From assembly GCA_946894095.1 (NCBI GenBank), contig OX335649.1, forward strand, positions 16,572,001-16,636,000: a stretch of 64,000 nucleotides of DNA, in the 5' to 3' direction. Positions 54,290 to 64,000 of this stretch are shown here, piece after piece (positions within the stretch are counted from its first letter, which is position 1; every line of letters begins with the position of its first letter). Below the pieces are notes generated by a model. The model was given only the letters and a program-made list of their open reading frames with translations, made no database searches and was not told where the DNA came from. Source of the stretch: Incurvaria masculella. Taxonomy: Eukaryota > Arthropoda > Insecta > Lepidoptera > Incurvariidae. A program made the position numbers and the translations under genes.

Positions 54290-54469
54290 AACGTGGGTAG
54301 CTAATACCGCTCCTTCTGTCATGAGATTAGCGTGACACACCATATTCCCGAAGGTGGAATGCCAGGACCTACCCCTTAAATGAATGGGCACGGCTAATAT
54401 TATATTCCAACTTATTAATATTTGTTATCGCCGCTTCGTTCATCGTTCATCGAAGGCGGTGGTACCAAC
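54290..54469 (-). mobile_element. SINE-A, minus strand, right part split off
   Basis: TGGGTAGCTAATACCGCTCC, ATTCCCGAAGG and GCCAGGACCTACCCCTTAAA follow the inverted SINE-A order up to GTGGTACCAAC. The remainder resumes at 55111 after a 641-bp insertion. Confidence 0.72.
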
Positions 54470-55110
54470 GAGTCGTATTCACTACGTATAATATTCACAA
54501 CGTATAATAGTATTTTTTTCCAAAAAATTAAAACCATGCATATCGTATAATATTCACAACGTATAATGTTATACGTTGTGCATGAGTTTAAAAATAAAAT
54601 AAACTCTTTGCATCATGCAGAACGTATAATAGTCACAACGTATAATATTCCTAACATGAATTAACAAAAAAGAAAACCATGCAGAACGTATAATATGCCA
54701 AGAAGCACTGCATAAAGCGCCCTAACAACGATACATTTAAGGCTGAAATTGCTAAGAATCGATATCTGTTGAAGAGTAACAATTTGCTACAACGCTAATT
54801 GAGACGGTCGAAAAGTCGCGTGCGAGTATAATCTTTAATCTTATATCGATAAGGGCGCTTATCGTATGAAATATTTTAGGATTATATGATATGCATGGTT
54901 TTCTTTTTTTGTTAAATAAAGATCATAACATTATACGTTGTGACTATTATACGTTATGCATGGAGAAATAAGTAATTTAATTTTTTGGACTTCTTCATGC
55001 ACTACGTATAAGATTATACGATCTGCCGATTATACGTTGTGCATGGTTTTAAAATTTTGTCAAAATATGACATTATACGATCTGCATATTATACGTTATG
55101 CCGTTCCCCC
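54470..55110. mobile_element. DNA element with ACGTATAAT subterminal repeats, 8-bp TSD
   Basis: 641-bp insertion into SINE-A, flanked by GTACCAAC at 54462-54469 and 55111-55118. Within about 200-250 bp of each end lie roughly fifteen copies of ACGTATAAT or close variants: forward at the left, mostly reverse (ATTATACGT) at the right. ACCATGCA/TGCATGGT words accompany them. The central part is unrelated. An 8-bp duplication with clustered subterminal motifs fits a hAT-type non-autonomous element; the terminal inverted repeat itself is poor. Confidence 0.72.
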
Positions 55111-55170
55111 GTACCAACTCGGGCGGACTTAATACCACCGCCTAGCAATTAGGGAACATACAGTTTTGCA
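55111..55170 (-). mobile_element. SINE-A, remaining part after the insertion
   Basis: GTACCAACTCGGGCGGACTTAA, then ACCACCGCCTAGCAATTAGG and ACATACAGTTTTGCA. Continues the copy at 54290-54469. Confidence 0.7.
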
Positions 55171-55173
55171 CAG

Positions 55174-55671
55174 AGCCGGTAGTCTCAGTCGTCACCTAAA
55201 TTGGCGTTACGGCAAACCGATCGACTGGCGTTTTCAAATGTATGGAGAAATTGAAGAGCGCGCGCAGCGGGCGTTAAGCGAACTAACATTTGCGAGTCCG
55301 AGCTTGATTTTACAGCTTACTCAACGTTGCCGTAAATACGTCGACGTTGCCGTTTACGTCGACTCCGCGTTTTCATACAAATCGGAAGTCCGAGTTTGAC
55401 TTTGACGGCTTGAAGAAGTAAAACCACAGAATATATCCATCCAGTTCAATGTAGCCGTGCAATATAAGGAAGGTCCTGGCATGGCACCTAGTTCCCATGT
55501 GGTGTGTTGGGCTAATACCATGACAGAACTTGTGGTATTAGCCATCCATGTCCAGTCACATAAAAAAAAATATATATATATAGTAAAAACGTGTATGGTG
55601 TTTGGAGAAAACGCCAGTCGATCAGTTTGCCGTAAACGCCAATTTAGGTGAGAACTCAGACTGACCACTCT
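55174..55671 (-). mobile_element. MITE-3 copy split by a SINE-B tail
   Basis: GAGCCGGTAGTCTCAG to CTGACCACTCTG. The left 260 bp and the right 100 bp match the intact MITE-3. The SINE-B tail lies at 55436-55570, close to the normal CACAGATTATCTAGTAAAAA site. Confidence 0.88.
55436..55570 (+). mobile_element. SINE-B tail nested in MITE-3
   Basis: About 130 bp that appear identical to 31155-31288, including the subfamily markers AATATAAGGAAGG and CTAGTTCCCATGTGGTG, and ending in an A-run. TATAT-like sequence on both sides is a possible target duplication. The 5' truncation and identity imply a recent retroposition. Confidence 0.87.
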
Positions 55672-56324
55672 GATTCCAAACCCCGGAGTGAGCCGCATTT
55701 TCACTGAAAATTTGCATTTCTATCTCGGAAGAGAGAGGTGCCTATTACGGGACTTGAAGCCGTCGTCGTCGCATAAGTTAGAGCCTAGGCGTTAGGTCCA
55801 TACCACCATTTATTTTATTCGGCATTATGTCGGTTAAGTTCGGAAGAATAAGTGCGGCGGCGCACTCAACCATTTGTTTAAAATGTTTTCAAGTCACAGT
55901 TAAAATAAAAATATTAATTCTGGTTTATGCCAGGGGAGCATTCTGCCGCACATCACCCCCGAACAGCCAGCAACGGGGTAGTTAAATACTGTGGGCTGTA
56001 GTTAAAATTTAACTGGGTCACGTTTGGAATGCTGTCAGTCTTTTATGACAGGCAGCAGATACAGCCCGTAAAGACGGGTTCATAATTGGATTTTTAACAC
56101 TTTCATTTAAAGCGTCGTTCAGCTTGCAAAATTTATTCTAAAACCATCGACGCTTCTCCAATTCTTAAAATTGTGCAAGACCATATTTCATCTACATTGC
56201 AGGGTTCGTGTCTGAAAATTTTGCATTTGCAATGTCCTTATTTGGTAATTATTAAAAAGAGCTTTAATGCTAGTTGTTATGAATCTTGTGCTTTTTGGAC
56301 TTTATGATACATTTAATTTTATGA
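55672..56324. other. Spacer, no gene
   Basis: Contains one CTTTTTGGACTTTATGATAC dispersed motif near 56290, next to the following CR1 tail. Nothing else was recognised. Confidence 0.4.
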
Positions 56325-56500
56325 TAAGCCTCTTAGGGTGCCAGACGACGCCCATGGGATTTCGAAATTGTAGGGAGACTGCGAAAACCATGCCGGCCGG
56401 CCAGTCAGGTGCTATTTTGGAAGAAATACCTTATTCCTTCATTACATTGTTTACCAACTCTACAGATAAAGGATCTAGAGGATCGGTGGGTTCTTATACG
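56325..56500 (-). pseudogene. CR1-like LINE tail, minus strand
   Basis: The minus strand carries AGGTATTTCTTCCAAAATAG, a GGCCGGCATGGTTTTCGCAG block and CCCATGGGCGTCGTCTGGCA, all in CR1-tail order. Frames are broken. Confidence 0.6.
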
Positions 56501-56529
56501 ATGCAGAGACTATTAGCACGAAACGTTAA

Positions 56530-56897
56530 GGTCGGCCCGTAAGCACCTGAAAATTTCGCCTCCCATACAAACGTAATTTACTAATGATTTGAAAACCACT
56601 GTTCCAACTTACTTGATATTTGGTATCTAATATTAGGCTACAAATATCTGTGTCTGCATGCCTTTGTTTTTTCGGTAAATGTATTCTGGGTCAAACCACA
56701 GAGAAAACAAAATTCGTATGAAGATTTTCTTATTGCATTCATTTCATTCGGTTTGGATTTTTCAAAAAAACAAAAGCATGCAGACACAGATATTTGTTAC
56801 CTGATATTATATATTAAATATCAATTTAATTGGAATAGCGGTTTCCAAATGATTAGTAAACTACGTTTGTATGGGGAGCATAGCTTACGGGCCGTTC
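56530..56897. mobile_element. MITE-5, complete foldback, TTAA-flanked (368 bp)
   Basis: Arms of roughly 170 bp nearly fill the element (GGCCCGTAAGC at both ends, CCCATACAAACGTA inside, CACAGATATTTGTT near the loop). TTAA lies at 56526-56529 and 56898-56901. A half copy lies at 50456-50690. Confidence 0.85.
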
Positions 56898-56901
56898 TTA
56901 A

Positions 56902-57699
56902 GTTACGCTAATCTAAGTGGACTGCCTTGAAAGTCCCCTTGTTTCGGTTTATGTCGCAGATTTCGAAAATTATCGTGGAATGCACGTGAAATAAATTTGA
57001 CAGCCGTAAATGTAAAAAGGCAATTGATAAATTCAACTACCGTCCAATTTCAGAGCAGCAGAATTAGGTAAACTTCACGTGGTGACTCATCCGGCGTAAT
57101 GGAAATTGGCTTCGCGAGGCGCGGCTGGAATCTGGGCGTGAATTCCATGGTGTGTACATAAACATTCGGTACAGTTTTGCGTGCGTGGGCGTGGCGCGAC
57201 GTCCGTAGCCACGCTTCGACATCGTTTTGTGGTTTCATGGAAAATTTGGGAAAACTGTCTCGTCTCATCTGTAGTTTTTTTCAATTTCATTTGACTAATC
57301 GGTTTCAATATTTTAATTATTAATTAATCTTTGATGAATGGATCTACATACATATTTATGTATTACAATAGTTGAAAATGTTAAGTACGAAAAATAATGA
57401 TTTTACTTAAGTTAAGAGATTTTGTTCCCCTGTCCCCATTTACGTATACGGACGGAAAAAATCAGTCTGCAGTAGTTTTACTACCAGTAGTTTAAAATCA
57501 TAAAAATAAATTTTAAAAGTAAACTTTTTCAAATTTAGTGTTAATTATCGTTTGAAAATTTACCTAAATTAAAATAATTTCCTGATCTAAGAGGATCTAA
57601 TTAAAATTAAATAGCCGCTGATAAAAAAATATTTCTAAATCTTTTTGCTGAGCTATCGATTACGCTCTTGGGCGTAAAAAATACTGACGTATCCCTTTC
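56902..57699. other. Unique sequence with a GC-richer patch
   Basis: 57040-57260 is GC-richer with overlapping minus-strand frames in two phases. No family was recognised, and there is no clear splice pair. Confidence 0.35.
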
Positions 57700-58052
57700 A
57701 AGGGATTTTAGTATCCGATCACATTCAGTTCCATAAGGGCGTAAGGGAAAGCTAATTTATTTATTTTTTTAAATTACTACAACTGATAATGATATTTCAA
57801 CAAGACGAAAGATACATGATTATTTAGCTGAAACATATGATTATACATACCTATCTGAGGCTCCCCTTTTTTGTTCCAACTTTTTTAAAGTAAACAAAGT
57901 ATCGGGGTCTTGGTCTTAAAATTAATGCTAGACCTACAAATGTACTTTTTTGGTTGTCAAAATTCTTTGTAGTTTTTTTTTAAATAAAATTAAATGTTGT
58001 TTAACTTACGTCCTTATGGAATTGAATGCAATTAGGTGCTAACACCCCCTTG
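57700..58052. mobile_element. MITE-12 copy a
   Basis: Ends pair CACATTCAGTTCCATAAGGGCG with the reversed right end, GCATTCAATTCCATAAGGACG. About 350 bp, AT-rich interior, no ORF. A relative lies at 62789-63172. Confidence 0.68.
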
Positions 58053-58799
58053 ACTTATTATTTGTATTTTTTCTAATTTTCATCGTTATAATAAACAATA
58101 AATGTATGTAGATGCTATAACGCGTCCTTAATATCTAAAGTTTTGTCCAACTCTCCGTGGCGACTTCGCACGTGTCACGATGGGGCCTCAATGCGGCTAA
58201 CTCGGACGACTCTCATTTGGGCGAATCCTTACGGATTGTTTGCTAGTGTTGTCCGTAAACCGATAACAAGAACTGATTATTTCACAAAGCAACTTGTTGG
58301 AACTTTCGCCCGCGAACAATAACTAAGTGAAAAGTTGAGCTGTCTTCGGTATCGGCTTGTCTTTGACAGATAATGGCACAGGGCGATACGAACGCCCCGG
58401 TCAATCTTTACCCATTTCCCGAGGTTCCCGGGGGACAGCCGGGAAAGCCAAATTACCGACTCCGCCCTACCTTTGTCCCCCCCCCCTGGCATCTGCCCCC
58501 TGCCCCGGCCACCGCGGCATCAGCTTTACTGGCGGTTTTATGTTTTGTTTGCCGTGCTTTATGTCTGCAGTGACGGCTTCAATCTACTATTTACTCTCGA
58601 ATCTTGGCTGATTTGACAGGTTATCGAAATTTCACTCGGACCGCGTGATAACTCAAATGTCTGGCCGTTTTAGCAGACGACGACCGTCGTAGACTCTTTA
58701 TATAAAAAGCAACGTCTGTCATGACTGTCTGTACACTTATAACTTAGAACCACTTAACCTATTTTGATGAGGTTAGTTTTTAAGTATGTACGTCCGCAA
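58053..58799. other. GC-rich patch in unique sequence
   Basis: 58340-58570 is GC-rich (CCCGAGGTTCCCGGGGGACAG). Two overlapping plus-strand Pro-rich frames exist (58357-58611 and 58373-58573), neither recognisable. Candidate regulatory DNA or a chance frame. Confidence 0.3.
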
Positions 58800-58935
58800 A
58801 ATTTGTTTCCCCCTAAGTACAAACTGGGGTCCTTCAAACACAGTGTGAAAAAACACATGGTCTAACGGCATGGTTTTCGCAGCACCTGTGTACGAGTAAT
58901 TTTGAAAGCACGTCGTCGGGCACCTCTTAATTGTA
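58800..58935 (+). pseudogene. CR1-like LINE tail fragment
   Basis: CCTAAGTACAAACTGGGGTC, CTTCAAACACAGTGTGAAAA and GGCATGGTTTTCGCAGC follow the CR1 tail order, with a frame break. Confidence 0.58.
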
Positions 58936-60076
58936 GACCATCACTCTAAATACGAGAGAAGCTAAATATGGGGTTGAATATGAGTAAGAACGGACATTTT
59001 TCTTCAGATTTTCACGCGACTTGCACTGCGACCATCTTATACGAAATATACATATTTGTTATTATTCTGGACACCCTTATGAATGCAACGAATTTGAATA
59101 GGATGTTTACCAATGGGTCATTTTGTCCAATGGGACCAAAAGTGGTCATTTTCATACTTTGGTTTTGAATACTATATTATTGTACAAAACGTACCCGTGA
59201 TCGTACACCATTAAATATATTGTCGATTTAGAACAAGACCATAGAGGTTATCATGAAGTCTCGACGATGGTGTATGTGCCTAGGAGTATTATCCGTTTTG
59301 TTTTCGTAGCGAATAATTAATATGCAGAATTATCCAATCATTACATGGACCTCCAACGGTATTGCATAGAATCTTCGTCAGTTCGCCGACATACACACAT
59401 ATTTTCATCCCAATTCTTTATGCTCCTTCGGTATCCATTTTGTATATTTTCTTTGTCACCAAATATCCCTGAAAATTAAAATCATGGTTTAAGTATTTTG
59501 GCATAAAGGAACAACTTCGTTTAGGCTCGGTATCTCTTAAAGTGTTTTTGGCCATATTGCGAACCGAACCAGTGTGATTCGGTACTGAAAGTAAAGCTAG
59601 CAGTGAGCCAAGAAGTGTTCGCTTTACGGGCACGATAAATCCTCTCTTTATGTTCCATGAACTGCGCATCGCAGATTGTGCCGTTAAATCGAACTGGGCC
59701 GCCCCAAGAGACCATCTCGTGGGTATTTAAGCTTTACTGGTATTCCGGTGGCGATATATGTTTTCAGCTGGCCTTTTTATGTGGGTGTGGCGTGGAAATT
59801 TCTCGTCGGTTTTTCTAGCCTTCATTTCTTGTTAAATGCTTTCTTGCTTGCGTCTATAGTTGGTCCATATATCCACATATGGTTCTTACTATCTAACGAA
59901 ACATATTGAAGTTAAGAGTGCATTAGAATAGAGAAAGTAAATAAAGACAAGGATCAGAAATCATTAGCGTAATATATTGTGATGCCTATGATAAATAACG
60001 CAACCAAAGGTTAAATTATGATTTGTAATATTTTGAACTGTGTTATTATCATTCGAGCTACGCCATGGTTACTCCC
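58936..60076. other. Spacer with weak minus-strand frames
   Basis: The minus-strand frames at 59418-59669 and 59521-59715 overlap in different phases and show no family. 59240-59325 resembles 39380-39500 (AATAATTAAT block). No gene is supported. Confidence 0.35.
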
Positions 60077-60316
60077 TCACGTTTGTGCTTCGTATTCTCC
60101 GTCTATGCTTACGGCATCCCTTATTTTTAATGCTACGCGTCTTTCCCCGATAACACAAATGGAGTCTTTCGTAATGTCGTACTTCACGAATATGGCTTCG
60201 TTTAAACGGAGTACGTACTTAAGTATGTCATCTGAGCCTATGGTTTCTAGAGAAATCTGGAGATCTCTATACGTCGTAATTGTGGATCCTCTTCGCCTTG
60301 CCTGTTTAAATATCAC
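60077..60316 (-). pseudogene. Possible unknown coding remnant, minus strand
   Basis: A minus-strand frame of 79 codons with a protein-like composition: a Lys/Arg-rich start, then ETIGSDDILKYVLRLNEAIF and SICVIGERRVALKIRDAV. A stop precedes it, and it ends near a GTGAGG that could be a donor. The opposite strand also has a long open frame (60018-60362), which often accompanies former coding DNA. The family was not recognised. It could be a lone exon or a transposon or viral remnant. Confidence 0.22.
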
Positions 60317-61630
60317 ACGTTATCGTTATCTACAAACCTTTTTTCCATTGATTAAAATCTAAATTTTCTTTTACTATATTTCATGTGTTCATGTCTAACT
60401 TTACGTTTAATGATTACGATTAGATTGCTATCAATGTTCGTCTCCTATTTTACTTTCACTTTCATCTTTTTCGCTTTCCACGTTTTCGCAGTATAGACGC
60501 AAATAATTTCACCGCTCGAGTGTTCAAAGGCTTTGGAGGGTTTCAGTAAGTACCCTATACCCGCTATGTATGTATTTAGGCGCCAACAATTGACTACATT
60601 ATATTTTTTCCAAAAAATATACTTATACTAGGACAGTTATGGATGTGATAGTGTGAGCGCGTTAATTAATTAAACCCTTTGAATGCTAACCATACAATAT
60701 CAAAATCCGACCATACACGCAAAAGTAGACATGACTCAGCGAGGATTTTATATGTTAAATAGTTACGGCATCAATGAAGAGGGATCTGAAAAATACTAAC
60801 CGCCTAAGCACCTCACTTCAAGTGCAGCCAATCAATAGAAACTTAAGAGTAACATTTAAGATGTTTTAGAAACAGCATAAGTGCTTTATTCCGGAGAAAT
60901 ATACAAGCAGCTCAATTTTCTTGTACTATTAGCAATAGCCACCGGCGGCCCCTCCCTAGTCAATGCTCCGCTATCGGCCGCTAGATGCCTCTCATGCCCT
61001 CGCTACAATTTGGTCGGCGAGGCGTGAAAGCCTTCTCTCATTTCGCTAGTGGCCTCTAATCTGAAACGATTCATCAGTCAATGCCCGTTAGTTGGAGTCT
61101 CGCGTGACATGTGGGAAGAGACTCGGCAAATTCCTTTGCTCCTTTGTCTTAATTTTCTTGCTAATCGCTTTTTTCTCTAGAAATTCGAATGCCTCCGTCT
61201 GATTTTTATTAAGTTGATGTAATGTTTTAAATTTTATTTGGTTCTAAAAAATAATTAAATTTAGCTTTATTTATAACAGCATAGTTGAAAAGATATAGGA
61301 GAATTAGATTTAAACCAAAAAGTCACTTTGAAACATTGACTTATATATTTGCTTTGAAACCTCTTTGTCATTTAGACCCATATCTAACGATACCCTTCAT
61401 GCTTATGTGAACTGGATGTTTTCATTCATCACGTCATGGATGTGCCTCCACCCAAAAAAAAAATTTTTATAATTCCACAGGACCACTAACATTTTCTAAT
61501 AAAAAAATATCCATTATGTACATATTCTAGGTATTTCAAAATTGGTTGACTGGATTCTGACGCGAAACCGTCGCAAACGCGAATCAAACTCTTGACCGGT
61601 TTTTTTTTCGTCGAGTCCAGCGGCTGCAAT
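60317..61630. other. Unique sequence, no gene supported
   Basis: A GC-richer segment at 60940-61130, with the rest AT-rich. No exon or repeat was bounded. Confidence 0.4.
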
Positions 61631-61985
61631 CTGAGTGGTCAGTCTGAGTTCTCACCTAAATTGGCGTTTACGTAACATCGAAGTTCCGTAAAAACGTCAA
61701 ACTCCATACAAGTTTTTACTAGATAATCTGTGGTTTTACTTCTTCAAGCTGTCAAAGTCAAACTCGGACTTCCGATTTGTATGAAAACGCGGAGTCGACG
61801 TAAACAGCAACGTCGACGTATTTACGGCAACGTTGAGTAAGCTGTCAAATCAAACTCAAACTCGCAAATGGTAGTTCGCTTAACGCCCACTGCGCGCGCT
61901 CTTCAATTTCTTCATACATTTGAAAACGCCAGTCGATCGGTTTGCCGTAACGCCAATTTAGGTGACAACTGGGACTTCGGATACT
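61631..61985 (+). mobile_element. MITE-3 copy, nearly intact
   Basis: CTGAGTGGTCAGTCTGAG to GTGACAACTGGGACT, with the full internal GTCGACGTATTTACGGCAAC segment. A small deletion lies in the left arm. Confidence 0.85.
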
Positions 61986-62466
61986 GAGCCGGTAGTCGCC
62001 AAACGCTTCGCTATGTCAGTACAGAATCACAAATATTGCGTTCGGCCGCTATGATATCGAATCGTGCGCGTTTGATTGTATAGAATTCAGCCCCAGGCGT
62101 TTTTAATTCGACTTCGAATTCGGTTCCAATTTATTTGCCCGACAAATGTACAACGTGAAGCTCAGAGTTGTTATTTTGCTGAGATTTTTCGGTCGTTTTC
62201 AATTATATTCCTCGCCTCAAATTGGCTCATACCCAGGGATTGAGGCATTAGGAAGGTAAGTCTGGATTTGCTTCGAGTAAAGCTCGCTGGAAAATGAGAT
62301 TTAAATAAAGGCTTCTGGGCTAAGTGCGTAAGGGCTGGCGCGGTGATGTAATTAGTTATGGTAATGTAACGCAGAGGGAAATCTCGTTGGCTTCTCTTAG
62401 CTACATTTATTTTCAGTTTGGGTCGTTAGTTTCGTCATCAAATATCATGTATTATATTCAACGATT
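61986..62466. other. Spacer, no gene
   Basis: Nothing recognised. Confidence 0.4.
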
Positions 62467-62746
62467 TTTAGGGTTCCGTTTTCACCCTTTGGGGGCTACT
62501 AAGTCTCCGCTATCCGTCCGTCCGCTCGTCTATCACAGAGTTGTATCTCATGAACCGTAATAGGTAGGCAGCTGAAATTTTCACAGAGTGTGTATTTATT
62601 TTGCCGCTATAACAACAAATAGGTAAAATAAAAAAAATAAAAAATTAGAGGGGGGTCCCATACAAAAAACGTGATTTTTTTGTGTTACATTTTGTACGAT
62701 GGTACGGAACCCTTCGCGTGAGATTCGGACTCGCACTTGGCCGGTT
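62467..62746 (-). mobile_element. Repeat-R copy, minus strand
   Basis: GGGTTCCGTTTTCACCC, CCGTCCGTCCG, TAACAACAAATAGG, then GAACCCTTCGCGTG and CACTTGGCCGGTTTT. Confidence 0.82.
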
Positions 62747-62788
62747 TTCTTCAATAACATAACCCCAATGCTGCTCGTAAGTTTATTT

Positions 62789-63172
62789 TAAGGGCGCGAT
62801 AACACCTGATTGCATTCAGTTCCGTAAGGGCGTAAGTGAAATCACATTTAATGATTTTAAAAATAACTACAAATAAACTAAAAAAATAGATAAAAAAATA
62901 CGATACGATTTGATAGTTTGGTCAAAATGGTAAATGTCTGCAGATTCATTCTATGTTTAAAAATTTTTTTGCTTGAGTTTTATGCATATTTGCCTAGTTT
63001 GATAATTATAAGCATCAAGGACTTAATATATAGCATAGCATATGCTAATAGTATAGCAAGACCGTGGATAGGTTTTTTTTTACTTTGGGAATTCGTCTTA
63101 GTTATGTTTAAATATAGTTTTGTTTACGCCTTTCTCAAAACTGAACGCAATCGGCTATCATCACGCCTTTAA
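62789..63172. mobile_element. MITE-12 copy b
   Basis: The left end TTGCATTCAGTTCCGTAAGGG pairs with the reversed right end TTGCGTTCAGTTTTGAGAAAGG (quoted in part). TTTAAGGGCG and CGCCTTTAATA mark the tips. Confidence 0.62.
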
Positions 63173-63509
63173 TAAAAGGTACGTGTAGGTATCATCACTA
63201 AATCTCATTCACTCATGGAGTTATCTCATTCCTTGATATTAGAATGCAATAACTTTAATGACCAATGACTTGATGACGTATCGTGACGATACATAGCCAT
63301 CCTTACATAAAACCACACTGCAGGTTTAAAACAAAACACGAATGTTTACGTGAAGAATCCCACCACTTCGGTAGGAGTGGCTCTAGCGACCGCTAGATGA
63401 CAGCGAAGGGCTTGTCAATCTCAACAAATACGGAATCCACAGCAATGAGATTTTCAAGAAATGTGATATGTATGTATGTATAATCGGCCATCGGGCAAAA
63501 CGGCAAAAT
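63173..63509. other. Spacer, no gene
   Basis: Contains a short ATGT run near 63470. No gene. Confidence 0.4.
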
Positions 63510-63561
63510 GCAAAACATACCATTCGCGGGTATTTCGCCACCGGCGAATTGTATGTTTTGC
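63510..63561. repeat. Short hairpin with a 20-bp imperfect stem
   Basis: GCAAAACATACCATTCGCGG pairs with CCGGCGAATTGTATGTTTTGC with one mismatch and a bulge, around a GTATTTCGCCA loop. Confidence 0.6.
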
Positions 63562-63597
63562 TGATTCGGGTCCAGCCTTGCAATGTATTTGTAAAGT

Positions 63598-64000
63598 AGT
63601 TTTTTTTTTATGCGATCTGACATGGATGGCTAATACCACACAACTACCTTTATGATATTAGCCCAATACACCACATTCCCGAAGGAATTAGGTGCCATGC
63701 CAGGACCTTCCCTTTATGAGCACGGCTACATTGAACTGGATGGAAAACACGGACAAATTTTCATTGCCGCTTCGAGCATCTTTTCATCCGATGCGATGGT
63801 ACCAACTCGGGCGGGCTTAAACCCTACCACCTAGTAGGGGAAGGGGACCTACAGTTTTACATGGATTCCGAACCATGGAGCAACTCGTATTCGTGACGAA
63901 ATGCACTTATCGAACTCTGAAAGAGATAGACAGTTGCAACAGGTGCAAGTTGGTATTGAACCCGGGCCTCTGGTACGCTAGGCCAGTCCCCGCGCCACTA
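63598..64000 (-). mobile_element. SINE-A, minus strand, cut by the window end
   Basis: T-run, ATGCGATCTGACATGGATGG, then the whole body to the B-box region (TGAACCCGGGCCTC) and the A-box region at the very end (CCCGCGCCACTA). Close to the consensus, so relatively young. Confidence 0.9.

Noticed and set aside
58357..58611. Pro-rich protein-coding exon
   Set aside because: Two overlapping frames are open because of local GC and C-runs. There are no splice sites and no recognisable motif.

Overview
This is one stretch of an insect nuclear genome, almost certainly from a moth or butterfly. It is AT-rich and intron-rich, and it is packed with short interspersed repeats: tRNA- and 5S-headed SINEs, CR1 and RTE LINE tails, many TIR/foldback MITEs, and a copy-rich repeat bearing GGACGG simple repeats that is familiar from lepidopteran genomes. 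Nothing bacterial, viral or CRISPR-like is visible.

The one gene I can name with confidence is the 5' part of afadin/canoe (plus strand). Afadin is the Rap1-binding, actin-linking scaffold of adherens junctions. Seven exons between 8896 and 17484 join in phase and encode RA1, the basic linker and most of RA2. The FHA, DIL and PDZ exons are not seen in the remaining 46 kb, so they lie outside the window or behind a very long intron.

The gene has two odd features. The RA1 exon (from 11500) is present as four tandem units of exactly 213 bp (71 codons). They are open in one frame, and each ends in a phase-0 splice donor that would join correctly to the next exon. The end of exon 1 is followed by about eight decayed copies of its own exon/donor boundary, spaced about 40 bp apart.

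Layout: 1-8.9 kb is repeat-rich upstream sequence. 8.9-17.5 kb holds the afadin exons, with MITEs, a CR1 tail and other repeats in the introns. 17.5-24 kb is a repeat field. 24.4-25.15 kb is a GC/CpG-rich promoter-like block, with an Inr-DPE core promoter, a short ATG exon with a donor, and a non-coding exon with a donor. 25.2-64 kb is AT-rich, repeat-riddled sequence without recognisable exons. It contains a 0.6-kb minisatellite, a probable solo LTR, several TTAA-flanked MITEs including two 471-bp copies in inverted orientation, a MITE pierced by a SINE, a SINE pierced by a DNA element with an 8-bp target duplication, and a perfect 47-bp hairpin.

No database search was possible. Repeat families are named here by visible anatomy (SINE-A/B/C/D, MITE-1 and so on), not by library names. 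Boundaries of decayed repeats are approximate.
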